Positions 1 to 6,986 of a stretch of 9,286 nucleotides of DNA are shown one piece after another. Source of the DNA: Acidobacteriota bacterium (lineage in GTDB: Bacteria; Acidobacteriota; Holophagae; Thermotomaculales; Thermotomaculaceae); NCBI GenBank assembly GCA_003650445.1, contig QMQE01000100.1, positions 1-9,286 on the forward strand. The letters are read 5' to 3'. Positions within the stretch are counted from its first letter, which is position 1; each line of letters begins with the position of its first letter. The notes below the pieces were generated by a model. It ran no database searches. It worked only from the letters and a program-made list of their open reading frames with translations, and was not told the origin of the DNA. Position numbers and translations under genes: made by a program.

Positions 1-160
1 GTTCCACATAGCGGGCTTTTACAATATTGTACACCCGTGCAAATACACCGAAGGCATCATAGGCATCGGCATGTTTTTTTTCGCGATTACTGATTCCCAC
101 CGCCGTGGCAATTGCAACCACGGTCAATATTGCAGTCAATTGAACCAATCTCTTTAGCAT
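1..160 (-). CDS. S41-family carboxyl-terminal processing protease, N-terminal fragment (cut by window edge)
   Basis: Only the first 53 codons are present; the frame is still open at base 1. The start is ATG at 160, preceded on the minus strand by TGGAG eight bases upstream. Residues 1-4 are MLKR, followed by a hydrophobic stretch (about residues 5-23) that fits a signal anchor or signal peptide. The next part, with F38/F41, the segment VYNIVKARYVE and its aromatic/aliphatic spacing, resembles the short helical region that precedes the PDZ domain in CtpA/Prc-type proteases, which trim or degrade periplasmic proteins. The PDZ domain and the Ser-Lys catalytic dyad lie outside the window, so activity cannot be judged. 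The gene follows the EnvC-like gene by 66 bases; envC-ctp neighbourhoods are common in Gram-negative bacteria, which supports the call. The family assignment rests on a short region plus context. Confidence 0.68.
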   Translation of the reverse strand, partial: MLKRLVQLTAILTVVAIATAVGISNREKKHADAYDAFGVFARVYNIVKARYVE

Positions 161-226
161 ATTCAGAACTCCAGAAACCGTAGAGGTCTTCCGGCAAATT
201 GCCGGGTAAATTTCCAGTTACGGTTT

Positions 227-1348
227 TTATTTACCGTTTCGAGCCCATTTCAACGGGTTTAACGGCGTACGCTTATGCCACAACTCAAAATGGAGAACAT
301 CGTGTTCCAGCGATGCCGTATCGCCGGACTTGGCGATGATATCCCCTGTTGTTACAACCTGATTGATTGTAACAGAAAACGAATCGAGGTGCGCGTAAAA
401 ACTAAAGTAGTTGTCCCCGTGGTTCAGGATAATAAGACGTCCGTAAGACTTGTACCAGCCGGCATACACCACAACTCCGTCGTAGATAGCATGGACCGGT
501 GTCCCCTGGGCCACATGAATGGTGATTCCGTTGTTTTTAAGCCATGTGCCGAACTTGCGGTTTCGAACCCGCCCGAATCGCTCGGTGATTCTCCCTTTCA
601 CCGGGAGGGATAAAAGGCCTTTGAAGCGGCCTATTGGCACACGGGACGGATTCATGGAGGTGGGTTTCGATGTAATTGTGGACATCAACTCGGAGAGTAA
701 GGCTTTTCGCTGCGTCAACAATTCTCCATAAAGTTTCTTTTTAGTTCGTATTTTCCGATAGAGTGTGCGTTTTTTTTTGTAGGTGGTTCTGTATTGCCGG
801 TGAAGGGCGGTCAGTTCCTTGATTTTCCTTTCCAGGAAAAGGGTCTTTTCAGAGAGGCGGGCCTCGAGGTCGGTTTTTTCCCGGTGCAGCGTTGACAGTC
901 GGTCCAGTGCCAGGCGGTCTTTTTCCGCAAGAAAGAGGAAAAGATTAACCGAATGGGTCAATTCTGCTTCATTGTCCGGCATCATCACAGTTTCAAACAG
1001 AAGGTAGTCTTCTTTTCGATACAGTGTTTTCAGCCTTCTCGAAAGATAATCCCGTTTTCGTTCCATCTCCTGAGCCACTCTTTTCAGGTTCTCTTTCAGG
1101 ACGAGGAGTTCGGATTCGGTCTTTTTCTTTCCCTTTATTGCCGCCACCCGTTCTGCCTGAAGTACCTGCAATCTGGCAGACAGATACTCCACATCTTCAC
1201 TGAGTGAGCGGCTTCGATTCTCCAGTGTAGCCAGTCTGGATTTCAGCTGACGGATGTCTTTTTGGACGATTTCGAGGTTTCGGTTGCCGCACAGGGCCGA
1301 AAACGGAAACACCATATTGAGGGACAGGAACAGAAGCAGATATTTCAT
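227..1348 (-). CDS. envC: EnvC-like murein hydrolase activator with degenerate LytM/M23 domain
   Basis: The product is 373 aa. ATG at 1348 was chosen because it forms an ATGA overlap with the stop of the preceding gene and begins a signal sequence (MKYLLLFLSL, hydrophobic to about residue 20); the frame stays open to 1636 but that extension has no protein-like character. Residues about 22-225 are charged, heptad-like coiled coil rich in Lys, Arg, Glu and Leu, as in EnvC. Residues about 245-370 form a LytM/M23 domain. Aligned by eye with active M23 enzymes, the first motif HxxxD is replaced by N272 and T276, and the HxH motif has V351 in place of its first His; H320 (YAHL) and H353 (LHFE) remain. 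Losing metal ligands is what defines EnvC in E. coli, which activates amidases at the septum instead of cutting peptidoglycan. By inference this protein is a periplasmic regulator of amidases. It sits between a small membrane protein gene and a ctp-like gene, probably in one operon. Confidence 0.85.
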   Translation of the reverse strand: MKYLLLFLSLNMVFPFSALCGNRNLEIVQKDIRQLKSRLATLENRSRSLSEDVEYLSARLQVLQAERVAAIKGKKKTESELLVLKENLKRVAQEMERKRDYLSRRLKTLYRKEDYLLFETVMMPDNEAELTHSVNLFLFLAEKDRLALDRLSTLHREKTDLEARLSEKTLFLERKIKELTALHRQYRTTYKKKRTLYRKIRTKKKLYGELLTQRKALLSELMSTITSKPTSMNPSRVPIGRFKGLLSLPVKGRITERFGRVRNRKFGTWLKNNGITIHVAQGTPVHAIYDGVVVYAGWYKSYGRLIILNHGDNYFSFYAHLDSFSVTINQVVTTGDIIAKSGDTASLEHDVLHFELWHKRTPLNPLKWARNGK

Positions 1349-1731
1349 TGCCAGGGCACCGATTGCCACACGGCGAGAAGGATGAAAATCATCCCTGATG
1401 TTGCCAATAACATGCTGGCGGCTGTGTACAGAATGGCCCGGGGAACCGAAGGGTTGTAAATTTTTGCTGAACTGCTTTTCAGGATGGAAAGCAGATGAAA
1501 TATCAACATAAAAATGAAGCAGATTCCCGGAACTGCCAGGGTGCTGAAAAGTGTGCTGAACTGGATGGTCCCACTTCGGGCAGCCTTCCAGATTAAACCG
1601 AAACCGAGGAAGAGAAACCCTAAAGCCCCACCACAAAATAGCAGAGAGCGTAAAAAATCACCGGCATATACAAAGCCCATCCCCGGAAATAATATATTGT
1701 AATACAACACTTTTCGCTGTACCGGGGTCAT
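1345..1731 (-). CDS. Small integral membrane protein of unknown function
   Basis: I do not recognise a named family. From ATG at 1731 the product is 128 aa. After a basic N-terminus (TPVQRK) there is a short segment LFPGMGFVYAGD (residues 14-25), like the PG-G-x-Y-x-G turn seen in several small TM2/DUF-type membrane proteins, then three likely membrane helices at about 28-50, 62-85 and 98-122, with a polar loop KSSSAKIYNPS between the last two. The stop overlaps the start of envC by four bases (ATGA), indicating translational coupling, and the gene begins 25 bases after the pfkB stop. A longer version from TTG at 1797 (150 aa) is possible: GGAGG lies three bases upstream of it, but it would overlap the pfkB reading frame by 41 bases. 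By position it may act in the cell envelope; no reaction can be assigned. Confidence 0.72.
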   Translation of the reverse strand: MTPVQRKVLYYNILFPGMGFVYAGDFLRSLLFCGGALGFLFLGFGLIWKAARSGTIQFSTLFSTLAVPGICFIFMLIFHLLSILKSSSAKIYNPSVPRAILYTAASMLLATSGMIFILLAVWQSVPWQ

Positions 1732-1756
1732 CCCCTTCAGGTCAAGTCCGGTTTTG

Positions 1757-2653
1757 TCAGGAAATAATCTTCCGGTATTCTTCAAGCCGTTTGTCAATCT
1801 CCTCCATGGTTATGGTTTTCAACCGCTCCACACTGAAATCTTCAATTTCAATAGAAGACAACACCGTGCCTACCTTCACGGCTTCCCGGAAGGTTTCAAA
1901 ATCAAATCGGCCGATTCTTGCCACATGGCCGAGAAAACCGGCCGCAAAGGTATCCCCGGCACCTGTGGGGTCCACAACCTTTTCTACCGGAAAGGCCGGT
2001 ACCATGGCGATGTTGTCTCTGTCCATCAGGATGGAACCGAACTCACCGCGTTTGATGCAGACCAGTTTCGGGCCCATTTTCAGAATGCTTCGACCGGTTC
2101 GGATGGTATTGGGTTCGCCTGTCAGCAGCTTTGCCTCTCCCTCGTTCACAAAGAGAATGTCGGTGTGCCTCAATACCTTCAACAGTTCATCTCGCGTCTC
2201 GTTTATCCAGAGATTCATGGTGTCACAGGCGACAAAACGCCCTTCCCCCGCCTGCTCAATAACCTTACCCTGTAGAGTGGGATGGATGTTGCCCAGGAAA
2301 ACAATATCGGAATCCATGTAGGTGGCCGGGATTTCCGGGTCGAACTCTGCAAAGACATTTAATTGTGTGTCATGGGTGATGGCTTCGTTGAGGTTTTTAC
2401 CGTATTCCCCTTTCCAGAAAAACGTTTTCCCCGGGCGATGTACCAGACCTTCAAGGGACACATTACGGGACTTCAGGAGGTTCAGGTCGGCATCGTCAAA
2501 ATCTTCTCCTACGACACCGACCAGGTTCACATGGTTGAACAGGGATGCGCCGATTGAAAAATAAGTGGCGGAACCGCCAAGAACCCGTTCCCTTTCCCCG
2601 TAGGGTGTTTTCAGTGAATCATACGCCACAGAGCCGACAGCAATGATTGACAT
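1757..2653 (-). CDS. PfkB/ribokinase-family kinase, substrate unknown
   Basis: This 298-aa protein is an ATP-dependent kinase of the ribokinase (PfkB) family, cytoplasmic, phosphorylating a sugar or nucleoside hydroxyl. The N-terminal beta strand with GS-YD (residues 7-12) is followed by GGSATYFSIGAS (26-37), the first family signature that contacts the substrate. NEGE at 170-173 is the NxxE motif associated with Mg and phosphate. DPTGAGDTFAAGF (228-240) is the second signature; D234 is the expected catalytic base and GAGD forms the anion hole. Length is normal for the family. The ATG at 2653 has AAGGAGA six bases upstream. The substrate cannot be read from the sequence; ribose, adenosine and fructose-type kinases share these motifs. 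It is the first gene after the sdhB terminator and probably the first of the operon with the membrane protein, envC and ctp genes. Confidence 0.92.
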   Translation of the reverse strand: MSIIAVGSVAYDSLKTPYGERERVLGGSATYFSIGASLFNHVNLVGVVGEDFDDADLNLLKSRNVSLEGLVHRPGKTFFWKGEYGKNLNEAITHDTQLNVFAEFDPEIPATYMDSDIVFLGNIHPTLQGKVIEQAGEGRFVACDTMNLWINETRDELLKVLRHTDILFVNEGEAKLLTGEPNTIRTGRSILKMGPKLVCIKRGEFGSILMDRDNIAMVPAFPVEKVVDPTGAGDTFAAGFLGHVARIGRFDFETFREAVKVGTVLSSIEIEDFSVERLKTITMEEIDKRLEEYRKIIS

Positions 2654-2693
2654 TTATAGTCTCCTTCTCAAGCCAGTTTCCTTTTACCGATGG

Positions 2694-2723
2694 ATTTTAT
2701 CACATTCACGCACAGGGTGTGCG
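2694..2723 (-). promoter_or_regulatory. Possible promoter/operator region of the pfkB-envC-ctp group
   Basis: Between the sdhB terminator and the pfkB start, the minus strand has an AT-rich GATAAAAT box (2694-2701, preceded by TGT) that could serve as a -10. No good -35 hexamer is visible 16-18 bases upstream. Directly upstream lies a perfect inverted repeat with arms CGCACA and TGTGCG around three bases (2709-2723). A new transcription start is expected here because a strong terminator ends the previous operon, and a palindrome over the spacer would suit a dimeric repressor or activator. The assignment is an inference from position. Confidence 0.35.
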
Positions 2724-2747
2724 GAAAGAAAAATCAGCGTCCGGACA

Positions 2748-2775
2748 CAAAAAAAGCGGGGAAGAATCCCCGCTT
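2748..2775 (-). terminator. Rho-independent terminator after sdhB
   Basis: The minus strand has an 8-base-pair GC-rich stem (AAGCGGGG at 2754-2761 with CCCCGCTT at 2768-2775) around a six-base loop, followed directly by a run of seven T (2755-2749). It begins 24 bases past the sdhB stop, so it ends the mdh-sdhCAB transcript and separates it from pfkB. Seen from the plus strand, the stem is followed by a weaker T/A-rich tract. Confidence 0.92.
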
Positions 2776-2798
2776 CAATTCATAAAAAATTAAACCGC

Positions 2799-3548
2799 TT
2801 ATTTCAGGAACCAGTCTTTCATTACCTGCAGGGTGACTTGCCGGCCCACTTCCGCAATGGAGGTAGTCAGCGGGATTTCCTTGGGGCAGGCTTCCACACA
2901 GTTCTGTGCGTTGCCACACTCTGCCACGCCGCCTTTTCCCATCACCGAGTGGAGCCGGTCTTCTTTCAAAGCAGCCCCGGTGGGATGAAAATTGAACAGG
3001 CGGACCTGGGAAATAATCTGTGCGCCCATGAAGTCGTTGTCTTTCTCAAACTGAGGGCAGACTTCCAGGCAGCAGCCGCAGGTCATGCATTTGGAAAGTT
3101 CGTAGTGAACTGCCCGCTCGCTTTCTTTGAGTTTCGGCCCCGGCCCCATGTCAAAGGAACCGTCCACCGGTACCCATGCCTGTACCTTTTTCAGGTTGTC
3201 AAACATGCGTTGGCGGTCCACAACGAGATCCCGAACCACTGGAAATTTGGTCATAGGTTCCAGTACGATGGGCTGGTCAATGTTATCCACCAGTGCGGAG
3301 CATGCCTGGCGGACTTTGCCATTGATAATCATGGTGCAGGCACCACATACTTCTTCCAGACAGCTGCATTCCCACGCCACAGCGGTTGTTTTCTTCCCGC
3401 TCCGTGTGACCGGATTTTCCTGGATTGCCACGAGGCAGGAAATGACATTCATTGAAGGCCCGTACGGAATTTCAAACTCTTCCCAGAACGGGGACGAATC
3501 CGCATTCAACTGTCGTTTGATTTTCAGGCGAACTGTTTTTTCAGCCAT
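2799..3548 (-). CDS. sdhB: Succinate dehydrogenase/fumarate reductase iron-sulfur subunit
   Basis: This 249-aa protein carries electrons between the flavin of SdhA and the heme/quinone sites of SdhC on the inner face of the membrane. All ligands for the three clusters are visible: C63, C68, C71 and C83 (C-x4-C-x2-C-x11-C) for the [2Fe-2S] centre; C154, C157, C160 and C221 for the [4Fe-4S] centre; C164, C211 and C217 for the [3Fe-4S] centre, by analogy with the E. coli enzyme. An additional Cys lies at C61 and another at C159. The start is ATG at 3548, sharing one base with the sdhA stop (TAATG), with GGAGG upstream; this points to coupled translation. The gene is last in the operon, with a terminator 24 bases downstream. 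SdhB and FrdB cannot be told apart from sequence alone. Confidence 0.96.
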   Translation of the reverse strand: MAEKTVRLKIKRQLNADSSPFWEEFEIPYGPSMNVISCLVAIQENPVTRSGKKTTAVAWECSCLEEVCGACTMIINGKVRQACSALVDNIDQPIVLEPMTKFPVVRDLVVDRQRMFDNLKKVQAWVPVDGSFDMGPGPKLKESERAVHYELSKCMTCGCCLEVCPQFEKDNDFMGAQIISQVRLFNFHPTGAALKEDRLHSVMGKGGVAECGNAQNCVEACPKEIPLTTSIAEVGRQVTLQVMKDWFLK

Positions 3549-5320
3549 TACTTATCCTCCCCTTCCGTTTCCGTTGCGTGCTTGTCCACCGCGTAGTTCC
3601 GGGCTCTCGGCTTAATTAAGGAGGTGTCCACTTCTTCGTAGCTGATTTTTGGGCCATCTTCGCTGACGGTGGCTATCGTTGTTTTCAGGAAATTTTCATC
3701 ATCACGATTCGGGAATTCCGGTTTATAGTGGGCACCACGGCTTTCGTTCCGGTGCAAGGCACTGACTGTCAAAACCCGTGCAAGTTCCATCATCCTTTGC
3801 AGGTCTTTCACGTAGATAGCTTCCTGGTTCAGTACCTTGGAATGATCTGCGATGCCGATGTGGTTCCAGCGTTCTCTGAGTTCCACCAGTTTCTTTTCCA
3901 GTTCTTCCAGTTTGTCGTTGTGGCGGACAACTGTCATTCTCTCGGTCATCCACTTGGCCATTTCCTGATGGAGTTTCCGGGCATTCTCGTCGCCGTCCAT
4001 GGCATAAATCTGCTCGAAGAGTTTCTCACTCTGGCCAAGGAATTTCTCTGCCAGTGCGTCATAATCGGAAGCCGGTTTTACTTCATTGGCATATTTCACT
4101 GCGGCCGGACCGGTTACAAAACCGTCATAGATGCAGGAGAGCAGGGAGTTTGCGCCGAGGCGATTCGCACCGTGGTACTGATAGTTTACTTCACCGGCTG
4201 CGTACAGGCCGTTGATATTGGTCATATCAGTTTCTGCGTCTACCCACATGCCGCCCATGGAATAGTGAACCGATGGGAAAACCTTCATGGGAACCTTCCT
4301 CGGATCGTCTCCGACGAATTTTTCATAGATTTCCATGATACCACCGAGTTTTCGGTCCAACTCGTCCGGGTCTTTGAAAGAAAGATCCAGGAAAACTTTA
4401 TTTTCTCCGTCCAGTCCCAGTCCCTGGTTGATGCAGATATCATAAATTGTACGGGTTGCGATGTCCCGGGGGACCAGGTTGCCGTAAGCCGGGAACATTT
4501 CTTCAAGGAAATACCAGGGTTTGCCGTCTTTATAGGTCCACATGCGGCCACCTTCACCGCGGGCGGATTCAGACATGAGCCTGTCCTTGTCAGAGCCCGG
4601 AATAGCTGTCGGGTGAATCTGAATAAATTCACCGTTAGCGTATTTGGCACCCTGCAGGTAGCAGGCAGTTGCCACGGAGCCGGTATTGATGAAGGAGTTT
4701 GTGGATTTGCCATAGATGTATCCGGGGCCGCCGGTGGCAATGACAACAGCCGTTGCAGGAAGCGTCTCCAGTTTCATCGTATTCATGTTCATAACCACCA
4801 CACCTCGGACGGTTTTGGTGTCATCTACAATCAATTCCTGGAAATCATAGCCGATCCACTTTTTTACCTGGCCGGCGGCTTCAAAACGGCGAACCTGCTC
4901 ATCCAGGGCGTAAATCATCTGCTGCCCGGTGGTGGCGCCGGCAAATGCCGTCCGCTTCTGTTTGGCACCGCCAAAGGCACGGACGTCAAGCTGCCCTTCA
5001 GGGGTTCGGTTAAACATCAGGCCCATTCTGTCCAGCATATGGACAATCTCAGGGGCCTTTTCACACATCCGCTTTGCCGGGCCCTGGTTTGCCAGAAAAT
5101 CCCCGCCGTAAACGGTATCGTCAAAATGTTCCCATGGGGAATCGCCCTTGCCCTGCATGTCCAGTGCGGCGTTGATGCCCCCCTGGGCGCATACAGAGTG
5201 AGACCGTTTCACCGGTACAAAGGAAACCAGGTCAACCGGCAATCCCTCTTCACAGATTCTGATGGTGGTCATCAGGCCGGCAAGGCCGCCACCGATTACA
5301 ACTATTCGTTTATCACTCAC
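3548..5320 (-). CDS. sdhA: Succinate dehydrogenase/fumarate reductase flavoprotein subunit
   Basis: This 590-aa subunit interconverts succinate and fumarate at a covalently bound FAD on the cytoplasmic face of the complex. The FAD-binding Rossmann motif GGGLAG is at residues 10-15. H41 in RSHSVCAQGG is the expected attachment site of FAD. Active-site residues seen by motif are H236 (IHPTAI), the ARGEGG segment (253-258), R285 in LVPRDIATR, H352 (HYSMGG) and R387 (HGANRLGANSLL). The length and the single-cytochrome operon match the Bacillus/Wolinella-type enzymes (about 580-660 aa). The start is GTG at 5320, chosen because AAGGAGGT lies five to six bases upstream and the residues that follow (MSDKRIVVIGGG) are typical. 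It lies 14 bases after sdhC and overlaps sdhB by one base. Direction (oxidation or fumarate respiration) is not decided by sequence. Confidence 0.97.
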   Translation of the reverse strand: MSDKRIVVIGGGLAGLMTTIRICEEGLPVDLVSFVPVKRSHSVCAQGGINAALDMQGKGDSPWEHFDDTVYGGDFLANQGPAKRMCEKAPEIVHMLDRMGLMFNRTPEGQLDVRAFGGAKQKRTAFAGATTGQQMIYALDEQVRRFEAAGQVKKWIGYDFQELIVDDTKTVRGVVVMNMNTMKLETLPATAVVIATGGPGYIYGKSTNSFINTGSVATACYLQGAKYANGEFIQIHPTAIPGSDKDRLMSESARGEGGRMWTYKDGKPWYFLEEMFPAYGNLVPRDIATRTIYDICINQGLGLDGENKVFLDLSFKDPDELDRKLGGIMEIYEKFVGDDPRKVPMKVFPSVHYSMGGMWVDAETDMTNINGLYAAGEVNYQYHGANRLGANSLLSCIYDGFVTGPAAVKYANEVKPASDYDALAEKFLGQSEKLFEQIYAMDGDENARKLHQEMAKWMTERMTVVRHNDKLEELEKKLVELRERWNHIGIADHSKVLNQEAIYVKDLQRMMELARVLTVSALHRNESRGAHYKPEFPNRDDENFLKTTIATVSEDGPKISYEEVDTSLIKPRARNYAVDKHATETEGEDK

Positions 5321-5334
5321 CTGTTACCTCCTTA

Positions 5335-5949
5335 TCAGAACGCCAGCAGGGCTTTCACGCCGACGATAGCCAGAATAACGAACAGGCCCATGGTAATGTA
5401 TCCCATCCGCTTCTGGGCTTTCGGGCCGATTGTGATGCCCCAGACAATGCTGAAGCTCCAGATGCCGTTGGCGAAGTGGAAGGCGACACAGACAACACCG
5501 ACAACCATCCACCAGAACACCAGCGGGGAAGCCAGCATCTTATGCATCATCTCAAACGAAACTTCTTTCCCATAGAGCAGGGCGGACAGTCTCGTGGTCC
5601 ACACATGCCAGCCGATGTAAAACAGAAGAATGACACCGGTAACCCTCTGAATCAGATACATCCAGTTCCGATAGTAGCCATATTGAAGCTGATTCGCCTG
5701 GCCGGTATACACAATGTAAAGGCCATAAATTCCATGAATCAGGAGCGGAATAAAAATAAAAACAAGTTCAATCACAATCAGGTACGGCAGTGTGGCAAAA
5801 AAATCGATTTTTTCATTAAATACTGTCGCGCCGTGAATCGCGAAAGAGTTGGTAAAAAAATGCTCCAGAATAAATAGGCCCAACGGGATAATCCCGAGGA
5901 GCGAGTGGAGCCGTCTGTAAAAGAAGCTGTTGTCTTTTACGGTTTCCAT
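5335..5949 (-). CDS. sdhC: Succinate dehydrogenase/fumarate reductase cytochrome b subunit (b558 type)
   Basis: This 204-aa membrane anchor binds two hemes b and the quinone site. Five hydrophobic helices can be seen at about residues 15-37, 54-80, 98-118, 143-165 and 183-203. Candidate axial histidines are H30 (EHFFTN), H72 (IHGIYGLY), H115 (WHVW) and H158 (FHFANG), one in each of helices 1-4, the pattern of the diheme single-subunit anchors of Bacillus and Wolinella; H15 is a fifth conserved-looking His. There is no sdhD gene, which agrees with this type. Such enzymes normally use menaquinone, so the organism probably has a low-potential quinone pool. ATG at 5949 is preceded by AAAGGGGG. 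The gene is 19 bases downstream of mdh. Confidence 0.95.
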   Translation of the reverse strand: METVKDNSFFYRRLHSLLGIIPLGLFILEHFFTNSFAIHGATVFNEKIDFFATLPYLIVIELVFIFIPLLIHGIYGLYIVYTGQANQLQYGYYRNWMYLIQRVTGVILLFYIGWHVWTTRLSALLYGKEVSFEMMHKMLASPLVFWWMVVGVVCVAFHFANGIWSFSIVWGITIGPKAQKRMGYITMGLFVILAIVGVKALLAF

Positions 5950-5968
5950 TTTTCCCCCTTTAGAGAAT

Positions 5969-6904
5969 TTAGTCCATAGCTTCCAGTTCGCCGATCAGCT
6001 TTTTCACATGGTCAACTGAAGCGGCAAACATTTCTTTTTCTTTGTCATTGAGGTCCAGTTCAATGATTTTTTCCACGCCATTTGCGCCGAGAACTACCGG
6101 AACACCGATGAAAAACCCGTTGACACCGTATTCCCCTTCGAGATAAGCGGCACAGGGCAACAGCCGTTTCTGGTCGTGGAGAATTGCGGTAGCCATCTGG
6201 ATTGCGGCTTCCGCAGGCGCATAGAAAGCGGAACCGGTTTTCAACAGGCCGACAATCTCGCCACCACCCTTACGGGTACGAGTCACAATTTCTTCAATGC
6301 GGTCTTCTTCGATAAACTTGCTAATGGGAACCCCATTCACGTTGGCATAACGGGGCATGGGAACCATCGTGTCTCCATGTCCGCCCAGCACCATTGCGTT
6401 GATCTCCTGAACGGAGAATCCGGTTTCCATGGCAAGAAATGCTCTGAAACGTCCTGTGTCAAGAATACCGGCCATTCCCATTACCCTGTTTTTGGGGAAT
6501 CCGGTAATTTTCTTCATCAGGTGAACCATGATGTCCAACGGATTTGCGACAACAATGACAAAAGCATCTGGAGCGTATTTCTTGACGTTAGGGGCAACCG
6601 CTTCCATGATTTTCTTGTTAATGCCAAGGAGATCGTCCCGGCTCATTCCCGGTTTCCGGGGAACACCTGCGGTTACAATTACCACATCGGCCCCTTCCAT
6701 GTCTTTGTAATCATTGGTGCCGATTAGTTTGCAGTCAGTTTTCATAATGGGTGTGGCTTCGGTGATATCCAGCGCCTTTCCCTGGGGCATTCCTTCTTTA
6801 ATGTCCACCAGCACCACATCACCCAGCTCACGGCCGGCGATGAGATGAGCCATTGTGCCGCCAATCTGGCCGGCACCCACCAGTGCAATCTTCTTTCTAC
6901 CCAT
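5969..6904 (-). CDS. mdh: NAD-dependent malate dehydrogenase (LDH-like type)
   Basis: This 311-aa cytoplasmic enzyme interconverts malate and oxaloacetate. The NAD-binding loop GAGQIGG is at residues 10-16 and D34, at the end of the second strand, favours NAD over NADP. R83 and R89 in the mobile loop (PRKPGMSRDD) bind the dicarboxylate; the Arg at position 83, where lactate dehydrogenases have Gln, marks it as malate-specific. N121 (ANPLD), D149 and R152 (ILDTGRFR) and H176 (GGHGDT) complete the active site. Length fits the bacterial LDH-like MDH group (TIGR01763). ATG at 6904 has AAGGAG seven bases upstream. It is placed after the icd terminator and 19 bases before sdhC, so it probably leads the mdh-sdhCAB transcript or receives read-through from icd. 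Confidence 0.97.
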   Translation of the reverse strand: MGRKKIALVGAGQIGGTMAHLIAGRELGDVVLVDIKEGMPQGKALDITEATPIMKTDCKLIGTNDYKDMEGADVVIVTAGVPRKPGMSRDDLLGINKKIMEAVAPNVKKYAPDAFVIVVANPLDIMVHLMKKITGFPKNRVMGMAGILDTGRFRAFLAMETGFSVQEINAMVLGGHGDTMVPMPRYANVNGVPISKFIEEDRIEEIVTRTRKGGGEIVGLLKTGSAFYAPAEAAIQMATAILHDQKRLLPCAAYLEGEYGVNGFFIGVPVVLGANGVEKIIELDLNDKEKEMFAASVDHVKKLIGELEAMD

Positions 6905-6947
6905 GCTACTTCTCCTTTCCGGAAAAAGATGTCCGGATATTTTCGCG

Positions 6948-6973
6948 AAAAAGGGAAAGCCTCAGCTTTCCCT
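6948..6973 (-). terminator. Probable intrinsic terminator after icd
   Basis: On the minus strand a 9-base-pair stem (positions 6952-6960 with 6965-6973, sequence AGGGAAAGC/GCTTTCCCT) closes a four-base loop and runs into five T (6952-6948). It begins 14 bases past the icd stop and 44 bases before mdh. The T-tract is short and is interrupted by CGCG, so termination may be partial and would allow some read-through into mdh-sdhCAB. A 12-base palindrome, TTTTCGCGAAAA (6940-6951), adjoins it. Confidence 0.72.
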
Positions 6974-6986
6974 CATCGCAATCCCA

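Noticed and set aside
1349..1636. Upstream extension of the envC reading frame (96 more codons)
   Set aside because: It covers the membrane protein gene in another frame, shows no protein-like composition, and would bury the signal peptide and the ATGA junction at 1348.
3728..5575. Long plus-strand open frame of 615 codons opposite sdhA/sdhC
   Set aside because: It lies antisense to clear SdhA and SdhC genes with full motif sets; its translation is rich in Cys and His and has no recognisable family.
5798..5813. Palindrome of six A, TCGA and six T inside sdhC
   Set aside because: It is explained by the codons for Lys-Ile-Asp-Phe-Phe in an AT-rich stretch and sits inside a coding region.
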